A stretch of 64,000 bases of DNA from Streptomyces vinaceus. Its GTDB lineage: Bacteria; Actinomycetota; Actinomycetes; Streptomycetales; Streptomycetaceae. The stretch spans positions 5,893,501 through 5,957,500 of the forward strand of contig NZ_CP023692.1 of assembly GCF_008704935.1 (NCBI RefSeq), given 5' to 3'. The notes beneath the pieces were generated by a model. That model was not told where the DNA came from, ran no database searches, and was given only the letters and a program-made list of their open reading frames with translations. The position numbers were made by a program, and so were the translations under genes. Positions 11,117-21,000 of the stretch are shown one piece after another; position 1 is the stretch's first letter; each line of letters opens with the position of its first letter.

Positions 11117-11503
11117 TCAGCCGAAGACCGGCCCCGTGAACTTCTCGCCCGGACCCTGGCCCGGCTCGTCCGGGACGATCGAGGCCTCGCGGAAGGCGAG
11201 CTGGAGCGACTTCAGGCCGTCGCGCAGCGGGGCCGCGTGGAAGGAGCTGATCTCGGTGGCGCTCGCCGTGACCAGGCCGGCCAGGGCCGTGATCAGCTTG
11301 CGGGCCTCGTCGAGGTCCTTGTGCTCCGAGTCCGGCTTGTCCAGGCCCAGGTTGACCGCCGCGGCGCTCAGCAGGTGCACGGCCACCGTGGTGATCACCT
11401 CGACGGCGGGCACGTCCGCGATGTCGCGGGTCATGGCGTCGTAGTCGGGGGCGTCCGGCGTGGTGCCGGCCTCGGTGGCGGGGGTGGGGGTCGCGTCAGT
11501 CAT
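11117..11503 (-). CDS. DUF1844-domain protein
   Basis: A 128-residue acidic, helical cytoplasmic protein with the DUF1844 core (about 20-110: VEVITTVAVHLLSAAAVNLGL, then DLDEARKLITALAGL). The gene commonly sits next to infC in actinobacteria, as here. Function unknown. A TATCGT box (11511-11516) ends 7 nt before the ATG, so the transcript is probably leaderless; GTGAGG next to the ATG is too close for an ordinary ribosome site. Confidence 0.85.
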   Translation of the reverse strand: MTDATPTPATEAGTTPDAPDYDAMTRDIADVPAVEVITTVAVHLLSAAAVNLGLDKPDSEHKDLDEARKLITALAGLVTASATEISSFHAAPLRDGLKSLQLAFREASIVPDEPGQGPGEKFTGPVFG

Positions 11504-11599
11504 GCCTCACACGATAAGCCGGGGCGCGCGGGCCGCCGACCGGGCCCCGCTCCGGTCACGGCCGCCGGCCGCCGGGTGAGCGGACCCGGCGCGGAATGC

Positions 11600-11605
11600 T
11601 ATATT
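11600..11605 (+). promoter_or_regulatory. Candidate -10 box of the infC operon
   Basis: TATATT is the most AT-rich hexamer in the DUF1844-infC gap. No good -35 partner is evident. It would give a leader of nearly 300 nt, which covers the structures described next. Confidence 0.4.
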
Positions 11606-11612
11606 GGACTGA

Positions 11613-11905
11613 CGACCGGCCGGAGACGTATGTCCCCGGCCCACAAGTGGAGGCTCCGTTCTCCCACCCGACCACCCTCCGGGGCGGCGGGTCACCGGTC
11701 AGGTGGCATCCATCGTTCCGTACGGACGATGGAAAGCTGCCCGAGTCTGCGCCCCGCGATAGCACGCGGCGGTGCTCCGGTTGTATTGGAGCCCCTGCCT
11801 GTGCCTCGGCGGGGCATTTTTCATGTTCCGCCGCGGTCGGTCTGACGACATCAGACGTCAGCGGCTGTCTGCCAGACAGCCGTGTGGTGCTACCGAGGAG
11901 GATCC
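11613..11905 (+). promoter_or_regulatory. Structured infC-rpmI-rplT leader with attenuator
   Basis: Four hairpins can be drawn: CCATCGT...ACGATGG at 11710-11732 (10 bp with one bulged T), GCCCCTGCC/GGCGGGGC at 11791-11815 followed by TTTTT at 11817-11821 (an intrinsic terminator), CTGACG/CGTCAG at 11842-11861, and GGCTGTCT/AGACAGCC at 11863-11881 just before the ribosome site. Leaders of this operon are controlled by L20 or IF3 in several bacteria. Which signal acts here is unknown. Confidence 0.65.
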
Positions 11906-12601
11906 ATCAGCACCGAGCCCCGCATCAACGACCGGATTCGCGTTCCCGAGGTACGACTCGTCGGTCCCAGCGGTGAGCAGGTCGGCATCGTGCCGCTTGC
12001 CAAGGCCCTTGAGCTGGCGCAGGAGTACGACCTCGACCTGGTCGAGGTCGCGGCGTCCGCACGCCCGCCGGTCTGCAAGCTCATGGACTACGGCAAGTTC
12101 AAGTACGAGTCGGCCATGAAGGCCCGTGAGGCGCGCAAGAACCAGGCGCACACGGTCATCAAGGAAATGAAGCTCCGGCCGAAGATCGACCCGCACGACT
12201 ATGACACCAAGAAGGGTCACGTCGTTCGGTTCCTCAAGCAGGGCGACAAGGTCAAGATCACGATCATGTTCCGTGGTCGCGAGCAGTCCCGGCCGGAACT
12301 CGGCTACCGACTGCTGCAGCGTCTGGCTTCGGACGTCGAGGACCTCGGGTTCATCGAGTCGAACCCGAAGCAGGACGGCCGCAACATGATCATGGTCCTC
12401 GGTCCGCACAAGAAGAAGACCGAGGCGATGGCCGAAGCCCGCGAGGCGCAGGCCGCCCGCAAGGCCGAGCGCCAGGGTGTCGCCGCCGACGAGGCTCCTT
12501 CCGAGGAAGCCCCCGTCGAGGAGGGCACCGAGGTCGCCTCTGCCGAGGCCGAAGCCGAGGCCCCCGAGGCCGCCTCTCCCGAGGCACCGGCCGAAGCCTG
12601 A
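11906..12601 (+). CDS. infC: Translation initiation factor IF-3, ATC start
   Basis: IF-3 of 231 residues binds the 30S subunit and checks initiator tRNA and start codon. The N-domain starts ISTEPRINDRIRVPEVRL, the linker/C-domain includes KEMKLRPKID and the KPKQDGR-like NPKQDGRNMIMVL. The last 50 residues form an acidic Ala/Glu-rich tail typical of streptomycetes. Translation probably starts at ATC 11906: GAGGAGG (11895-11901) ends 4 nt before it, and the only upstream in-frame start (GTG 11882) has no ribosome site and adds eight non-conserved residues. Non-AUG starts in infC let IF-3 repress itself (established in E. coli). Confidence 0.93.
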   Translation: MSTEPRINDRIRVPEVRLVGPSGEQVGIVPLAKALELAQEYDLDLVEVAASARPPVCKLMDYGKFKYESAMKAREARKNQAHTVIKEMKLRPKIDPHDYDTKKGHVVRFLKQGDKVKITIMFRGREQSRPELGYRLLQRLASDVEDLGFIESNPKQDGRNMIMVLGPHKKKTEAMAEAREAQAARKAERQGVAADEAPSEEAPVEEGTEVASAEAEAEAPEAASPEAPAEA

Positions 12602-12706
12602 TTCCGAGGCAGCCTGTCTCGGATCACCGACACAACATGACGCTCCCGGGCGCCGGTCCTCCACCGGACCGGCTGGGGGCGCCACCGACGAGGAGATAAC
12701 GGCGCC

Positions 12707-12901
12707 ATGCCGAAGAACAAGACGCACAGCGGTACCAAGAAGCGCTTCAAGGTCACCGGCTCCGGCAAGGTGCTCCGCGAGCGCGCCGGCAAGCGCCACC
12801 TGCTCGAGCACAAGTCGTCCCGTGTCACCCGCCGCCTGACCGGCACCGCGGAGATGGCCCCCGGCGACGCCGCGAAGATCAAGAAGCTTCTCGGCAAGTG
12901 A
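12707..12901 (+). CDS. rpmI: 50S ribosomal protein L35
   Basis: A 64-residue basic ribosomal protein with the L35 pattern MPKNKTHSGTKKRFKVTGSG near the N-terminus and RKHLL-like KRHLLEHKS. The ATG follows GAGGAG by about 10 nt. It is the second gene of the infC operon; the 105-nt gap after infC contains a GC-rich hairpin around the CCGG-rich stretch at 12640-12680 that may tune expression. Confidence 0.97.
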   Translation: MPKNKTHSGTKKRFKVTGSGKVLRERAGKRHLLEHKSSRVTRRLTGTAEMAPGDAAKIKKLLGK

Positions 12902-13005
12902 TGTTCTCCGCTCCCGCGCAGGGAGCGGATGAGCGTCAAGACCGGGACCCCATCGAATTCGGGCCGTGTGAAGACACCCACGGCCCCGCTACAAGGAGTT
13001 AAAAA

Positions 13006-13398
13006 GTGGCACGCGTCAAGCGGGCGGTAAACGCCCACAAGAAGCGCCGGGCGATCCTCGAGGCGGCCTCCGGCTACCGCGGTCAGCGTTCGCGCCTGTA
13101 CCGCAAGGCCAAGGAGCAGGTCACCCACTCGCTGGTCTACAACTTCAACGACCGCAAGAAGCGCAAGGGCGACTTCCGTCAGCTGTGGATCCAGCGCATC
13201 AACGCCGCTGCCCGCCAGAACGGCATGACGTACAACCGCCTCATCCAGGGTCTGAAGGCCGCCAACATCGAGGTGGACCGCAAGATCCTCGCGGAGCTGG
13301 CCGTCAACGACGCCAACGCTTTCGCCGCGCTCGTCGAGGTTGCGCAGAAGGCGCTTCCGGCCGACGTGAACGCCCCGAAGGCCGCTGCCGCCGCCTAA
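13006..13398 (+). CDS. rplT: 50S ribosomal protein L20
   Basis: A 130-residue basic protein, an early assembly protein that binds 23S rRNA. It shows the L20 signatures ARVKRAVNAHKKRR, GYRGQRSRLYRKAKEQV and RKKRKGDFRQLWIQRINAA. GTG start with AAGGAG 7 nt upstream. In many bacteria L20 also binds its own operon leader. A clear terminator follows, closing infC-rpmI-rplT. Confidence 0.97.
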   Translation: MARVKRAVNAHKKRRAILEAASGYRGQRSRLYRKAKEQVTHSLVYNFNDRKKRKGDFRQLWIQRINAAARQNGMTYNRLIQGLKAANIEVDRKILAELAVNDANAFAALVEVAQKALPADVNAPKAAAAA

Positions 13399-13431
13399 GC
13401 AGCGCGCAGCAAGCCCTTCACAGGCTTCAGC

Positions 13432-13464
13432 CCGGACCCGCAGGCCCCGTGCCTGCGGGTCCGG
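13432..13464 (+). terminator. Terminator of infC-rpmI-rplT
   Basis: Perfect 14-bp stem (CCGGACCCGCAGGC) with a 5-nt loop, 33 nt after the rplT stop, followed by TGCGTTGT. Confidence 0.8.
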
Positions 13465-13523
13465 TGCGTTGTAGCCGATCCACCTGTTTCGACCCGCAGT
13501 ACGTAGGAAGCGAGCCGACCGCC

Positions 13524-14390
<867 letters not shown>

Positions 14391-14445
14391 TAATGTGGCG
14401 GCCCGGGGGCCCACTGCGCTACTCGGAGATGTGGGGTACGGGGAC

Positions 14446-15708
14446 ATGACCGTCGGTACGAACAGCTCGCCAGGGGCCAGGGCGGCAGGGCCCGCTGCGG
14501 CGCCCGGGACGCCGTCCCTGGCGGCCGTGCCCCCGCAGGGCTCCGGCCGCGCGGCACCGGCCGCACCCGGGGCGCACGCGCCCCGTGAAGCCCACGCATC
14601 CCGCGAGACCCGCGATCCGGCCGGGCTCCCGGAGTTCGAGGCCGTCGGCATCGACCCCGACGACCTCCCCGACGGACTCGTCGTCGCCGACGCCACGGGC
14701 CATGTGATCTGCTTCAACGCCGCCGCCGCCCGGATCACCGCACTGGTCCCGGGCGAGGCGCTCGGCGTACGCATCGACCGGGCGCTGCCGCTGGAAGACC
14801 TCGACGGCCGCCGCTGGTGGGCGCTGACCGACCCGTACGGGGGCCTCGCGACCCGGCGCGGCCAGCCCGAGCGCAATCTGCTGCTGCCCGGCGGCCGCGA
14901 GGTGCTCGTCTCCGCCAGCTACGTGCGCACCCACCCCACCGGCCCGCTGCGCCGCCTGGTCGTCACCCTGCGCGGCACCGAGGCGCGCCGGCGCACCGAG
15001 CGCAGCCACGCCGAGCTGATCGCCACCGTCGCGCACGAGCTGCGCTCGCCGCTGACCTCCGTCAAGGGGTTCACCGCGACGCTGCTCGCCAAGTGGGAGC
15101 GGTTCACCGACGACCAGAAGCGGCTGATGCTGGAGACCGTCGACGCCGACGCCAACCGCGTCACCCGCCTCATCGCCGAGCTCCTCGACATCTCCCGCAT
15201 CGACTCCGGCCGCCTGGAGGTGCGCCGCCAGCCGGTGGACATCGCCACCGCCGTGGGCCGCCACGTCCAGGCGCTCACCGCGAACGGGCAGGCGCCCGAC
15301 CGGTTCCTCGTACGGGTCAGCTGCTCGCTCCCCGATCTGTGGGCGGATCCGGACAAGATCGACCAGATCCTCGGCAACCTCCTGGAAAATGCGGTGCGGC
15401 ACGGCGAGGGAACGGTCACCATCGACGTATCGCCGACCAGCCTGACGAACGCAGCGGGCAAGACCGAGAAGGGAACCGCCGTCACCGTGACCGATGAGGG
15501 CCCCGGGATCCCCGAGGAGTCGATGAACCGCGTCTTCACCCGTTTCTGGCGGGGCAGCAAGCGCGGTGGCACCGGCCTGGGCCTGTACATCGTCAAGGGC
15601 ATCGTCGAGGCCCACGGCGGCACCATCACGGTCGGCCGCGGCCCCGGAGGCGGCGCCGAGTTCCGATTTATCCTGCCCGTGGGCGCGCCGGCCTACCTCA
15701 CGCAGTAG
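14446..15708 (+). CDS. Sensor histidine kinase with PAS domain (orphan)
   Basis: A 420-residue kinase without transmembrane helices, so probably cytoplasmic. A disordered Ala/Pro-rich head (1-60) leads to a PAS-like domain (about 65-165, PDGLVVADATGHVICFN), a HisKA domain with phospho-acceptor H197 in VAHELRSPL, and an ATPase domain with N box DQILGNLLENAVRHGEG (about 306-322), G1 DEGPGIP and G2 GGTGLGLYIVKGIVEAHGG. No response regulator gene is adjacent. It lies 153 nt upstream of pheS. The ligand and partner are unknown. Confidence 0.9.
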   Translation: MTVGTNSSPGARAAGPAAAPGTPSLAAVPPQGSGRAAPAAPGAHAPREAHASRETRDPAGLPEFEAVGIDPDDLPDGLVVADATGHVICFNAAAARITALVPGEALGVRIDRALPLEDLDGRRWWALTDPYGGLATRRGQPERNLLLPGGREVLVSASYVRTHPTGPLRRLVVTLRGTEARRRTERSHAELIATVAHELRSPLTSVKGFTATLLAKWERFTDDQKRLMLETVDADANRVTRLIAELLDISRIDSGRLEVRRQPVDIATAVGRHVQALTANGQAPDRFLVRVSCSLPDLWADPDKIDQILGNLLENAVRHGEGTVTIDVSPTSLTNAAGKTEKGTAVTVTDEGPGIPEESMNRVFTRFWRGSKRGGTGLGLYIVKGIVEAHGGTITVGRGPGGGAEFRFILPVGAPAYLTQ

Positions 15709-15860
15709 TCCTGCGGAGCGTCTCGCCAGGCGGCCCACGGGCTCCTTCACCCCCAGCGACCTTTAGACTCGTCCTTTGGCACCTTTGTGTCCTAGTGCCG
15801 AGCGCGCCCTGCGCGTCGCGCGGGGGACCCACCAGCCAGCCATCGGAAGTACGGGAAGAG

Positions 15861-16988
15861 ATGTCGGCACCGAACAAGTCGTACGACCCTGTCGAGGTCG
15901 AGGCACTGAAACCGGAAGAGATCGAGCGCATGCGGGACGAGGCGCTCGCCGCCTTCGCCTCCGCCGGCGACCTCGACGCGCTGCGTGAGGCGAAGACCGC
16001 GCACATGGGCGACCGCTCGCCCCTGGCGCTCGCCAACCGCGAGATCGGCGCCCTGCCGCCGCAGGCCAAGGCCGAGGCGGGCAAGCGCGTGGGCCAGGCC
16101 CGCGGCGCCGTGAACAAGGCCTTCGGGGCCCGCACGGCCGAGCTCGAAGCCGAGCGCGACGAGCGGGTGCTGGTCGAGGAGGCGGTGGACGTCACGCTGC
16201 CCTACGACCGGGTCCCCGCCGGTGCCCGGCACCCCCTGACCACGCTGATGGACCGCATCGCGGACATCTTCACGGCCATGGGCTACGAGGTGGCCGAGGG
16301 GCCCGAGGTCGAGGCGGAGTGGTTCAACTTCGACGCCCTCAACTTCACCCCCGACCACCCGGCGCGCCAGATGCAGGACACGTTCTTCGTCCAGGGCCCG
16401 AAGGGCACCCAGGGCGACGAGTCCGGCGTCGTGCTGCGCACCCACACCTCCCCGGTGCAGGCGCGCACGCTGCTCGACCGGGAGCCGCCCGTGTACGTGG
16501 TGTGCCCGGGCCGGGTGTTCCGCACCGACGAGCTCGACGCCACGCACACCCCGGTCTTCCACCAGGTCGAGCTGCTCGCCGTGGACGAGGGCCTGACCAT
16601 GGCCGACCTCAAGGGCACCCTGGACCACATGGTCCAGGCGCTCTTCGGCAAGGACATGACCACGCGGCTGCGCCCGAACTTCTTCCCGTTCACCGAGCCG
16701 TCCGCCGAGATGGACATGCAGTGCTACGTGTGCCGCGGCGAGTCGGTGGGCAACCCCGACCGGCCGTGCCGCACCTGCTCCAGCGAGGGCTGGATCGAGC
16801 TCGGCGGCTGCGGAATGGTCAACCCCAAGGTGCTCATCGCCTGCGGCGTGGACCCGGAGAAGTACAGCGGGTTCGCCTTCGGGTTCGGCATCGAGCGGAT
16901 GCTGATGTTCCGCCACAACGTCGAAGACATGCGAGACATGGTCGAGGGTGACGTCCGGTTCACCCGGCCGTTCGGGATGGAGATCTGA
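15861..16988 (+). CDS. pheS: Phenylalanyl-tRNA synthetase alpha subunit
   Basis: A 375-residue catalytic subunit of the alpha2-beta2 enzyme that charges tRNA-Phe. An N-terminal coiled-coil (1-90) is followed by the class II core: motif 2 VCPGRVFRTDELDATHTPVFHQ and motif 3 GFAFGFGIERMLMFRH. The ATG has GGGAAGAG directly upstream. The stop overlaps the pheT start (TGATG). No T-box or phenylalanine-rich leader peptide is visible in the 150-nt gap before it. Confidence 0.96.
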   Translation: MSAPNKSYDPVEVEALKPEEIERMRDEALAAFASAGDLDALREAKTAHMGDRSPLALANREIGALPPQAKAEAGKRVGQARGAVNKAFGARTAELEAERDERVLVEEAVDVTLPYDRVPAGARHPLTTLMDRIADIFTAMGYEVAEGPEVEAEWFNFDALNFTPDHPARQMQDTFFVQGPKGTQGDESGVVLRTHTSPVQARTLLDREPPVYVVCPGRVFRTDELDATHTPVFHQVELLAVDEGLTMADLKGTLDHMVQALFGKDMTTRLRPNFFPFTEPSAEMDMQCYVCRGESVGNPDRPCRTCSSEGWIELGGCGMVNPKVLIACGVDPEKYSGFAFGFGIERMLMFRHNVEDMRDMVEGDVRFTRPFGMEI

Positions 16989-19516
16989 TGCGGGTCCCGC
17001 TTTCTTGGCTGCGGGAGTACGTCGACCTGCCTGCCGGCGAAACCGGTCGTGACGTACAGGCCAAGCTCGTAGATGCCGGCCTTGAGGTCGAAAGGGTCGA
17101 GCAGCTCGGCGCCGGTCTCAAGGGCCCCCTGGTCGTCGGCCAGGTGCTGACCATCGAGGAGCTCGAAGGCTTCCGCAAGCCGATCCGTTTCTGCACGGTC
17201 GACGTCGGCCAGGCCAACGGCACCGGCGAGCCGCAGGAGATCGTCTGCGGCGCCCGGAACTTCTCCGTCGGCGACAAGGTCGTCGTGGTCCTGCCCGGCG
17301 CCGTCCTGCCCGGCGACTTCGCGATCGCCTCGCGCAAGACGTACGGCAAGACCTCGCACGGCATGATCTGCTCCGGTGAGGAGCTGGGCATGGGCGACGA
17401 CGGCACGCACGGGATCATCGTGCTGCCGCCGGAGCACGAGGTCGGCACCGACGCGATCGAGCTGCTCCAGCTCGTCGACGAGGTCCTCGACATCGCCGTC
17501 ACCCCGGACCGCGGCTACTGCCTGTCGATGCGCGGTGTGGCCCGTGAGACCGCCACCGCGTACGGCCTGCCGCTGCGCGACCCGGCGCTGCTCGACGTGC
17601 CCGCGCCGAACTCGTACGGCTACCTGGTCAAGATCGACGACCCGGCCGGCTGCGACCGGTTCACGGCCCGTACGGTGACCGGCCTCGACCCCGAGGCGAA
17701 GTCCCCGATCTGGCTGACGCGGCGCCTGCAGAAGGCCGGCATGCGCCCGATCTCGCTCGCCGTCGACGTCACCAACTACGTGATGCTCGAACTCGGCCAG
17801 CCGCTGCACGCGTACGACCGCTCCCGCCTGGACGGCGCGATCGGCGTGCGCCGCGCCGAGCAGGGCGAGAAGTTCACCACCCTCGACGGGGTCAAGCGCA
17901 CGCTCGACGCCGAGGACCTGGTGATCACCGACAACAGCGGGCCGATCGGCCTGGCCGGTGTCATGGGCGGTGCCAACACCGAGATCGCCGACTCCGTGAC
18001 CGACCCCGAGACGGGCGCCGTCTCGGGCACCACGGACGTGGTCATCGAGGCCGCGCACTTCGACGCCCTGACGATCTCGCGCAGCGCCCGCCGCCACAAG
18101 CTCGCCTCGGAGGCCTCCAAGCGCTTCGAGCGCGGCGTCGACCCGCAGGCGGCCTCCGCGGCCGCGCAGCGGACCGTCGACCTGCTCGTGCTGCTCGCGG
18201 GCGGCACGGCCGAGGCCGGCGTCACCGAGCTCACCGCCCCGGGCGCCCCGCGCAGCATCGCGATGCGCGCGGACCACCCGGACCGGGTCGCGGGCATGGA
18301 CTACGGCCGCGAGACCGTCGTCCGCCGCCTCCAGGAGGTCGGCTGCGACGTCTACGGCCAGGACGAGCTCGTCGTGACCGTCCCCTCGTGGCGGCCCGAC
18401 CTCGCCGAGCCCAACGACCTCGCCGAAGAGGTCATCCGGCTGGAGGGCTACGGGAACCTCCCGTCGACCCTGCCGAAGCTGCCCTCCGGCCGCGGTCTGA
18501 CCGCGCGCCAGGAGCTGCACCGCCGGGTCGGCCGCGCGCTGGCCGGCGCGGGCTACGTCGAGGCGCTCAACTACCCGTTCATCGGCGAGGGCGTCTTCGA
18601 CCAGCTCCAGCTGCCCGCGCACGACGCGTCCCGCCAGGTCGTCAAGCTGGTCAACCCGCTCTCCGACGAGGAGCCGGCGCTGCGCACCACGCTGCTGCCG
18701 GGTCTGCTGGGCGCGCTGCGCCGCAACGACAGCCGGGGCAGCCACGACCTCGCCCTCTTCGAGACGGGCTCGGTCTTCCGGGCCGGCCCGCAGCCGGGTG
18801 TCGCCGTACGGCTGCCCGTCGACCGGCGTCCCACGGCCGAGGAGATCGCCACGCTGAACGCCGCCCTGCCGGCCCAGCCGCGGTACGCCGCGGTCGTGCT
18901 GGCCGGTGCGCGCGAGCAGGCCGGCTGGTGGGGCAAGGGCCGCCCGGCCGACTGGGCGGACGCGGTGCAGGCCGCGCGCTCGCTGGCCGCCGAGGCCGGC
19001 GCGGAGCTCGTCGTGCGCCAGGGCCGGTACGGGCCGTGGCACCCGGGCCGGTGCGCCGAGCTGCTCGTCACCCTGAACGGGGTGGAGACGGTCATCGGGC
19101 ACGCCGGTGAGCTGCACCCGCGCGTCGTCAAGGCGATGGGCCTGCCGGCCCGCACCAGCGCCATGGAGCTCGACCTCGACCGCCTCGCGGCGGCCGGTGG
19201 CGGGGCCGTGATGGCGCCCCGGATCTCCACCTTCCCGGTGGCGACCCAGGACGTCGCGCTGATCGTCGACGCGTCCGTCCCGGCGGCCGACGTCGAGGCC
19301 GCGCTGCGCAAGGGGGCCGGCGAACTGCTGGAGTCCCTGCGGCTGTTCGACGTGTTCACCGGCGACCAGGTCGGCGCGGGCAAGAAGTCCCTGGCGTACG
19401 CGCTGCGCTTCCGCGCGGCCGACCGCACGCTGACCGCGGAGGAGTCCACGGCCGCGCGCGACGCGGCGGTGGCACTGGCGGGCGAGCGCACGGGCGCGGT
19501 GCTGCGCGGGGCGTGA
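16988..19516 (+). CDS. pheT: Phenylalanyl-tRNA synthetase beta subunit
   Basis: An 842-residue beta subunit with the usual domain order: an N-terminal tRNA-binding (EMAP-like) OB fold, about 40-150, with CGARNFSVGDKVVV; B3/B4 editing domain (about 220-390); B5 domain; a catalytic-like core (about 480-700); and a C-terminal ferredoxin-fold anticodon-binding domain (about 745-842, PRISTFPVATQDVALIVD). Length is normal. It shares one base with the pheS stop, so it is translationally coupled. Confidence 0.96.
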   Translation: MRVPLSWLREYVDLPAGETGRDVQAKLVDAGLEVERVEQLGAGLKGPLVVGQVLTIEELEGFRKPIRFCTVDVGQANGTGEPQEIVCGARNFSVGDKVVVVLPGAVLPGDFAIASRKTYGKTSHGMICSGEELGMGDDGTHGIIVLPPEHEVGTDAIELLQLVDEVLDIAVTPDRGYCLSMRGVARETATAYGLPLRDPALLDVPAPNSYGYLVKIDDPAGCDRFTARTVTGLDPEAKSPIWLTRRLQKAGMRPISLAVDVTNYVMLELGQPLHAYDRSRLDGAIGVRRAEQGEKFTTLDGVKRTLDAEDLVITDNSGPIGLAGVMGGANTEIADSVTDPETGAVSGTTDVVIEAAHFDALTISRSARRHKLASEASKRFERGVDPQAASAAAQRTVDLLVLLAGGTAEAGVTELTAPGAPRSIAMRADHPDRVAGMDYGRETVVRRLQEVGCDVYGQDELVVTVPSWRPDLAEPNDLAEEVIRLEGYGNLPSTLPKLPSGRGLTARQELHRRVGRALAGAGYVEALNYPFIGEGVFDQLQLPAHDASRQVVKLVNPLSDEEPALRTTLLPGLLGALRRNDSRGSHDLALFETGSVFRAGPQPGVAVRLPVDRRPTAEEIATLNAALPAQPRYAAVVLAGAREQAGWWGKGRPADWADAVQAARSLAAEAGAELVVRQGRYGPWHPGRCAELLVTLNGVETVIGHAGELHPRVVKAMGLPARTSAMELDLDRLAAAGGGAVMAPRISTFPVATQDVALIVDASVPAADVEAALRKGAGELLESLRLFDVFTGDQVGAGKKSLAYALRFRAADRTLTAEESTAARDAAVALAGERTGAVLRGA

Positions 19517-19555
19517 CGGCGTAACGGCCTTTCCGCCGAAGCGGATTGAGGCATC

Positions 19556-19589
19556 GAGGGGCATGTCCGCAGCTGCGGATGTGCCCCTC
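19556..19589 (+). terminator. Terminator of pheST
   Basis: Nested hairpin: outer GAGGGGCA/TGCCCCTC and an inner 14-nt perfect palindrome (19566-19579) separated by TG/TG mismatches, 39 nt after the pheT stop codon. Confidence 0.7.
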
Positions 19590-19675
19590 ACTCATTTGGG
19601 TGAGAACGCCGGTGACCCGTGTCCAGGGGCGGGGCGGGTCGACAGAATCGTTGCGGCCGAGGGGAGGCCGGAACG

Positions 19676-20719
19676 ATGATCACGCGCGGGGAGATGCCCC
19701 AGGTGCGTCGGGTGTGCGTCCTCGCGTGGGGCGCCGCCGCGGTCTCCTGGGAGCTGTCCACCCCCGGGCGGCTCGGCGCCAGCCTGGCCAGCTGTGCGGC
19801 GTTCCTGTTACTGGCAGCCGGGTGTGCGCTGCACATCCGGCACGCGCTCATGGCCGAGCTGCGGCGGGTGCAGGAGATCGCGGGCGCGGCGCAGCGGGCC
19901 GTGCTGCGGCCGCTGCCGGGGCACATCCAGGGCCTGACTCTGGCCGCGGCCCAGCTGTCGGCGAGCCGGGGCGCGGCGGTGGGCGGGGACCTGTACGAGG
20001 CCGTGCCGACGGGGTACGGGGTCCGGGTCGTCATCGGGGACGTACGGGGCCACGGACTGCCGGCGCTGGGAGCGGCGGCGGCGGTGCTCGGTGCCTTCCG
20101 GGAGGCGGCGTACGACGAGCCCGGGCTGGGCGGGGTGCTGGTCCGCATGGAACGCGCCCTGGCCCGGCACGTCCTGGCGCAGGACGCCGCCGAGGAGTTC
20201 GTGACGGTGCTGCTGCTCCAGATCGCGCAGGACGGCTCCGTGCTGGCCCTGAACTGCGGGCACCCGTGGCCGTACCTCCTGCGCGAGCCGCGGCCGCTGG
20301 AACCCTGCGGGGCTCCGCCGCGGGCCGCCCCGGGCCGGAGGGTCCGGGCAGAGCCCGGGAGACGGAGACGGGGCGGGGCGGTGGAGGACGCGGCGCAGCG
20401 GCGCACGGTCGTACGGTCGCTCGACGGCGGTGAGGTGTTGCCCCCGCTCGGGGTGGTGCCCGTACCGCCCGGCCTGCCGGCGCAGGACTGCGGCCAACTG
20501 TGGCCCGGCGACGTGCTGTTCCTGCACACCGACGGCGCCGAGGACGCCCGCGACGCGGCGGGGCGGTTCTTCCCCCTGCGCAGCGTGCTCGCCGGGCTTC
20601 CGGCCGACACGCCCGCGCGGCTGGTCGCGGGCGTGCACGCCGAACTGCTGCGTCATACCGGCGGGCGACTCACGGACGACGTCGCCCTGTTGGCGCTGCG
20701 CAGCGACCGCAACCCCTGA
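19676..20719 (+). CDS. Membrane SpoIIE/PP2C-family phosphatase with a TTA codon
   Basis: A 347-residue protein with two N-terminal transmembrane helices (about 13-30 and 38-54), then a SpoIIE-type Ser/Thr phosphatase domain with the metal-binding motifs GGDLYE, GDVRGHG, LHTDGAEDARD and the final DDVALLAL. A basic Arg/Gly-rich insert (about 210-245) interrupts the domain. Such proteins act on anti-sigma-factor antagonists or related switches. Codon 45 (19808-19810) is TTA, the rare leucine codon read by bldA tRNA, so expression is probably tied to development. GGGGAGG precedes the ATG by about 8 nt. No partner anti-sigma gene is adjacent. Confidence 0.87.
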   Translation: MITRGEMPQVRRVCVLAWGAAAVSWELSTPGRLGASLASCAAFLLLAAGCALHIRHALMAELRRVQEIAGAAQRAVLRPLPGHIQGLTLAAAQLSASRGAAVGGDLYEAVPTGYGVRVVIGDVRGHGLPALGAAAAVLGAFREAAYDEPGLGGVLVRMERALARHVLAQDAAEEFVTVLLLQIAQDGSVLALNCGHPWPYLLREPRPLEPCGAPPRAAPGRRVRAEPGRRRRGGAVEDAAQRRTVVRSLDGGEVLPPLGVVPVPPGLPAQDCGQLWPGDVLFLHTDGAEDARDAAGRFFPLRSVLAGLPADTPARLVAGVHAELLRHTGGRLTDDVALLALRSDRNP

Positions 20720-20820
20720 ACCGGAGGGGACCGCACACCGGGCCCGGTGGGAGGGCCCGGCGCGCGTTCCACGGCCCCTGCCGGGGCCCGGCGACCAACC
20801 GGGCGCCGGCGGGGCCGGAT

Positions 20821-20873
20821 CGCGCCGCCCGCCTGCCATGGAGTGTCGGGCAGACAGCAAGGCGGGCGGCGCG
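20821..20873 (+). terminator. Hairpin in the phosphatase/TPR-regulator gap
   Basis: A 14-bp perfect stem (20821-20834 with 20860-20873) with a 25-nt loop, 101 nt past the phosphatase stop. It is the strongest structure in the 368-nt gap before the next gene and probably ends the phosphatase transcript. Confidence 0.6.
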
Positions 20874-21000
20874 GGGCGGGTCGTCGCACTGTACGAGGGG
20901 GAGCCGACGACCCGGGCTGCCTCTTTGGCGAGGCTCTTAAGTGAAGCGCCCCCGGGGCTCGTTGCGGCAGGGTGCGTATCGCATTTATGCGCGTTCCTGG

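Noticed and set aside
11882..11905. GTG 11882 as infC start
   Set aside because: No ribosome site, adds non-conserved residues, and lies in the hairpin region; ATC 11906 fits better.
15709..15860. T-box or attenuator before pheS
   Set aside because: No Phe-rich peptide, specifier loop or terminator visible.
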